12,141 nucleotides of DNA from contig JAUNXM010000047.1 of the NCBI GenBank assembly GCA_030539815.1, forward strand, positions 1 to 12,141. The letters run 5' to 3'. The translations under genes were made by a program, and so were the position numbers. This document shows positions 9,791 to 12,141 of this stretch, one piece after another (within the stretch, counting starts at the first letter, position 1; each line of letters starts with the position of its first letter). The DNA comes from Methanobacterium sp. GTDB lineage: Archaea; Methanobacteriota; Methanobacteria; Methanobacteriales; Methanobacteriaceae. Below the pieces are notes generated by a model. The model did no database searches. It saw only the letters and a program-made list of their open reading frames with translations, and was not told the DNA's origin.

Positions 9791-9843
9791 TGACCACTAG
9801 TTATATAACTGACCAACTAGTCATAAATTTGAAGGATTGGTCA
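9791..9843. promoter_or_regulatory. Probable TetR autoregulatory operator cluster (TGACCA elements)
   Basis: TGACCACTAGTTATA (9791-9805) is repeated as TGACCAACTAGTCATA (9810-9825), with the palindrome ACTAGT at 9796-9801 and 9816-9821, exactly 20 bases apart. A third element, TTGGTCA (9837-9843), is the inverted complement of TGACCAA. AGTTATATAACT (9799-9810) is a perfect palindrome between them. The cluster lies between the TATA box and the tetR start, as expected for self-repression. Confidence 0.65.
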
Positions 9844-9877
9844 TAGGAATTATCATCATTGAAATGGGTGAAAACAC

Positions 9878-10522
9878 ATGTCACTAAGAAAATGGAAGGA
9901 AAGAGAGAAGGAACAACGTCGAAATGATATAATCAAAGTTTCAAGGAAACTATTCGCCGATAAAGACTTTGATAAAGTATCAATGGAAGAAATAGCCAAA
10001 AAGGTGGGTCTTGGCAAAGGCACGCTTTATCTTTATTTTAAAAATAAGGAATCATTGTACTTTGCTGTAGTCTTAAAGGGTATTCAAATTTGGGCTGAAA
10101 TGGTTAAAAATGAGGTAAAAAAAGGAAAAACAGGTCTGAAAAAGTTAATGCTATATTTAGAAGCAAATAGGGAGTTTTCTAATGAATATCCAGATTATTT
10201 TCGGCTCCTTTACTCCCCAACATCCATTAAAAAACAATTTGACATGGATAAAATGACAAGTAGTAAAGAATTCCAGGAAGTAAGAGAAACATTCAAAGAA
10301 ATAATGGGTTGGGGGATGGATTCAATAAAAAAAGCCATTGAAGAAGGCGAAATCAGGCAGGATGTGGATCCAACTGAAGCGGCAATTCTCCTATCGGTAA
10401 TATACAATGGAAAGGCCAATATGGGGGACTGGGCTAAAGAATTACTGGAAAAAAGGGGAATTGATGAGGAGAAATTTAGCAAGGATATTGGTGGTCTATT
10501 TTTGCATATGATAAAGAAATAG
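9878..10522 (+). CDS. TetR/AcrR-family transcriptional regulator
   Basis: A 214-residue, ligand-responsive DNA-binding protein. A basic N-terminus (RKWKEREKEQRRNDI) precedes the TetR helix-turn-helix, with MEEIAKKVGLGKGTLYLYFK at 36-55 followed by NKESL. The remaining 150 residues are helical and carry the divergent ligand and dimer domain, which does not identify the ligand. ATG at 9878 follows GGGTGA at 9866-9871. The leader carries repeated TGACCA elements, which suggests autoregulation. Downstream, on the same strand, are a DUF169 gene after 79 bases and an MFS exporter-like gene, a common arrangement for regulators of efflux. The divergent tautomerase gene could be a second target. The coding sequence is A-rich and lysine-rich compared with acs and the thermosome gene. 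Confidence 0.92.
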   Translation: MSLRKWKEREKEQRRNDIIKVSRKLFADKDFDKVSMEEIAKKVGLGKGTLYLYFKNKESLYFAVVLKGIQIWAEMVKNEVKKGKTGLKKLMLYLEANREFSNEYPDYFRLLYSPTSIKKQFDMDKMTSSKEFQEVRETFKEIMGWGMDSIKKAIEEGEIRQDVDPTEAAILLSVIYNGKANMGDWAKELLEKRGIDEEKFSKDIGGLFLHMIKK

Positions 10523-10601
10523 GAAATATCTCTGGTTAAATTCAGGTGAATCTAAGATTAGCTTAATAAATGATGTTAATTATTGTAAAAAGGTGATTGA
10601 T

Positions 10602-11288
10602 ATGGATAATGAGGAATTAACAACAAAATTTACAGGACTATTAAAATTAGAAAATCAACCAGTGGCCATAAAATGGGCTGTTGAAGAACCCCAAAATATT
10701 GGAAAAGAGGAGGGTAAATCTAGGTTCTGCAGTAAACTCGGTAAAGCCATGAAGGGTGAAATTTTCTATTCCACTCTAGAAGAAGAGGAATGTATGGGTG
10801 GTGCCAGATATTCAGGACTTAAAAATATGAGTGAATACCCTGCAAATGTGCAGAGCGGGGCATTCATGGTTCCCAGGGGATTGTATAAGAACATACCCGC
10901 AGTACAGCGTTCAAGGGAAAACGAAACATACATAAATCCTGGAATTTTCCGCGTAATTATTTTTGCCCCTCTTAATAAGGCAGAATTTGAACCAGACGTG
11001 ATTTTCATGGTCTTGAATGCAAAACAGGGGATGGAAATACTTCACGCCAATGCCTATGATTCAGGAACACATGGAATAGGTGCCGATGCAGCCCCTGTAT
11101 GCAGTTCAATGGCTGCAACACCATATATGGCTGGAAGAGTAACTTATGGATTCGGTGATGTTGCTTCCAGGCAAAACATGGATATTAAAGAAGAAGACAT
11201 CATGGTCAGTATTCCTGGAAGCGAGATGTCCCGTATAGTTTCTAATCTGAGCGAGATGCGTACTAAAGTTTTATTTAAGGATGAATAA
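10602..11288 (+). CDS. DUF169 family protein
   Basis: A 228-residue protein of the conserved archaeal/bacterial DUF169 family, whose biochemical role is not established. Family-like features are the early LLKLENQPVAIKW, then RFCSKLGKAMKGEIFYST and ECMGGARYSGL, and later DAAPVCSSMAATPYMAGR. The three conserved-looking cysteines (C43, C65 and the one in PVCSS) could bind metal or act as redox residues; that is inference. No membrane segment or signal peptide is seen, so it is probably cytosolic. ATG at 10602 follows AGGTGAT at 10591-10597. An in-frame GTG at 10593 overlaps that ribosome binding site and is rejected. The gap to tetR is 79 bases with no T-run, so the two may share a transcript. 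A T-rich hairpin follows the gene. Confidence 0.88.
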   Translation: MDNEELTTKFTGLLKLENQPVAIKWAVEEPQNIGKEEGKSRFCSKLGKAMKGEIFYSTLEEEECMGGARYSGLKNMSEYPANVQSGAFMVPRGLYKNIPAVQRSRENETYINPGIFRVIIFAPLNKAEFEPDVIFMVLNAKQGMEILHANAYDSGTHGIGADAAPVCSSMAATPYMAGRVTYGFGDVASRQNMDIKEEDIMVSIPGSEMSRIVSNLSEMRTKVLFKDE

Positions 11289-11303
11289 TTTCATCTAATC
11301 ATA

Positions 11304-11320
11304 ATTCCTTTTTTTGGAAT
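11304..11320 (+). terminator. T-rich hairpin after the DUF169 gene
   Basis: ATTCC (11304-11308) and GGAAT (11316-11320) are inverted complements around a loop of seven Ts. A second perfect inverted repeat, TTGGAA-ATTA-TTCCAA, follows at 11329-11344. Together with the T-runs they plausibly end the tetR/DUF169 transcript. Confidence 0.5.
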
Positions 11321-11349
11321 ACTTCTTTTTGGAAATTATTCCAATTAAC

Positions 11350-11432
11350 TAATCCAGAATTAACGGGGATTATTATTCTCCTTTAACCGCTAAAAAAACT
11401 CTTTAATAGTAATCCCTGTCGAAGTGGGATAC
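11350..11432. promoter_or_regulatory. Two inverted repeats of the same design upstream of the MFS gene
   Basis: TAATCC-N11-GGATTA lies at 11350-11372. A second copy, TAATCC-N11-GGATAC, lies at 11410-11432, exactly 60 bases further on, with four of six bases of its right arm conserved. The second copy falls between a TATA-like TTTAATAG (11402-11409) and the ATG at 11451. This looks like a pair of operator sites for an unidentified regulator; it differs from the TGACCA elements at tetR. Confidence 0.45.
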
Positions 11433-11450
11433 AATACACCCAGTGATATT

Positions 11451-12141
11451 ATGAATAATGAAAGCTACAATGGGCAAGCTAAAAATAAAATAAAATTTAT
11501 AATGGTTGGATTAATGGTTGGCCTCCTGGTCGCAGCCTTTGATTATTCAATCATGGGAACTGCCATGCCTAAAGTTATTCAAAGTCTGCAGGGAATGGAA
11601 TATTATACATGGCCCTTCTCGATTTACATGCTAACATCCACCATTGCTGTAATCCTGTTTGGAAAATTATCAGATATTTACGGTAGAAAACACGTTTTAA
11701 TTGGGGGAATACTCACATTTGTAATAACTTCCGTAATGTGTGGTCTGGCAACCAACATGATCCAGCTGATAATATTCAGGGGGCTTCAGGGAATAGGAGG
11801 GGGTATACTACTTTCTCTCCCATTCATTGTGGTTGGTGAAATTTTCAGCCCCCGGGATCGGGCCAAGTACATGGGAATATTGGGATCCGTATTCGGGCTT
11901 GCCGATGTACTGGGACCAATTCTTGGTGGGGTGATTACCGATAATTTAGGCTGGAGATGGGTATTTTTTATAAATGTCCCTGTGGGGATTGCTGCGATAA
12001 CCATAATATTCTACTCTCTCCCCAACTTCAAACTACCGGATGTTAAAAAAATCATTGATATATCCGGGATAATCACCTTCACCCTGGCTTTAAGCACCAT
12101 GTTCCTGGCAATAACCCTTGCTGGAAATCTTAACCATTCTT
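11451..12141 (+). CDS. MFS transporter, DHA2 (EmrB/QacA-like) subfamily, cut by the window's right edge
   Basis: The first 230 codons of a drug/proton-antiporter-like permease; the stop lies beyond the window. Helix 1 carries AAFDYSIMGTAMPKVI (28-43), the DHA2-type motif. Motif A is GKLSDIYGRK (71-80), motif B RGLQGIGGG (110-118), and the antiporter motif C is GSVFGLADVLGPILGG (145-160). LGWRWVFFINVPVG (166-179) is typical of 14-helix DHA2 members, which suggests export of a hydrophobic or cationic compound, although the substrate cannot be told. ATG at 11451 has only a weak AGTGAT upstream (11442-11447). The next in-frame ATG at 11502 has none. The gene follows the DUF169 gene after 162 bases and has its own likely promoter. 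Association with the upstream tetR gene is suggested by order and strand only. Confidence 0.9.
   Translation, partial: MNNESYNGQAKNKIKFIMVGLMVGLLVAAFDYSIMGTAMPKVIQSLQGMEYYTWPFSIYMLTSTIAVILFGKLSDIYGRKHVLIGGILTFVITSVMCGLATNMIQLIIFRGLQGIGGGILLSLPFIVVGEIFSPRDRAKYMGILGSVFGLADVLGPILGGVITDNLGWRWVFFINVPVGIAAITIIFYSLPNFKLPDVKKIIDISGIITFTLALSTMFLAITLAGNLNHS

Noticed and set aside
10549..10559. AATCT-A-AGATT inverted repeat between tetR and the DUF169 gene
   Set aside because: The arms are only five bases and there is no second copy, so it is expected by chance.
10593..10601. In-frame GTG at 10593 as the DUF169 start
   Set aside because: The GTG is part of the AGGTGAT ribosome binding site of ATG 10602.

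Overview
The window looks like chromosomal DNA of a methanogenic archaeon of the order Methanobacteriales, most likely Methanobacterium or a close relative. The evidence is a group II chaperonin (thermosome) with a GGM-rich tail, archaeal TATA boxes about 25 bases ahead of expected transcript starts, ribosome binding sites of the AGGTGAT/GGAGGT type, T-run terminators, AT-rich gaps, and an AMP-forming acetyl-CoA synthetase of the kind hydrogenotrophic methanogens use to assimilate acetate. The genus is inferred from gene content and style; no search was possible.

Layout, left to right. (1) 1-1817: a stand-alone thermosome subunit gene with its own promoter and a hairpin/T-run terminator that starts at the stop codon. 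(2) 2046-4866: an iron operon. A DtxR-type metalloregulator fused to a FeoA domain overlaps feoB, and two copies of TTAGG-N4-CCTAA flank the TATA box, which suggests autoregulation by metal. (3) 5010-5705: an unrecognised, probably exported 231-residue protein. (4) 5753-9117: an acetate module, with acetyl-CoA synthetase followed after 67 bases by an OFA-type MFS transporter. Two 18-base tandem repeats sit just upstream of the acs TATA box, and a strong hairpin terminator ends the unit. (5) 9201-9593, minus strand: a small tautomerase-family protein, convergent with the transporter, that lacks the catalytic N-terminal proline. (6) 9776-12141: a TetR-family regulator with repeated TGACCA elements in its leader, a DUF169 protein, and the first 230 codons of a 14-helix (DHA2/EmrB-like) MFS transporter that runs off the right edge.

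How the genes fit together: the feo pair is a self-contained ferrous iron uptake circuit (sensor plus GTP-driven permease). The acs/OFA pair plausibly imports and activates acetate or another small monocarboxylate. The tetR-DUF169-MFS group resembles a ligand-responsive efflux locus, but its ligand is unknown. No RNA genes, insertion sequences, CRISPR arrays or phage genes were seen. Most of the window is ordinary core-genome content. The points most worth checking are the repeated operator-like elements at four promoters, the mixed metal-ligand set and extra cysteines of the DtxR-FeoA protein, the Pro-less tautomerase, and the unknown exported protein.
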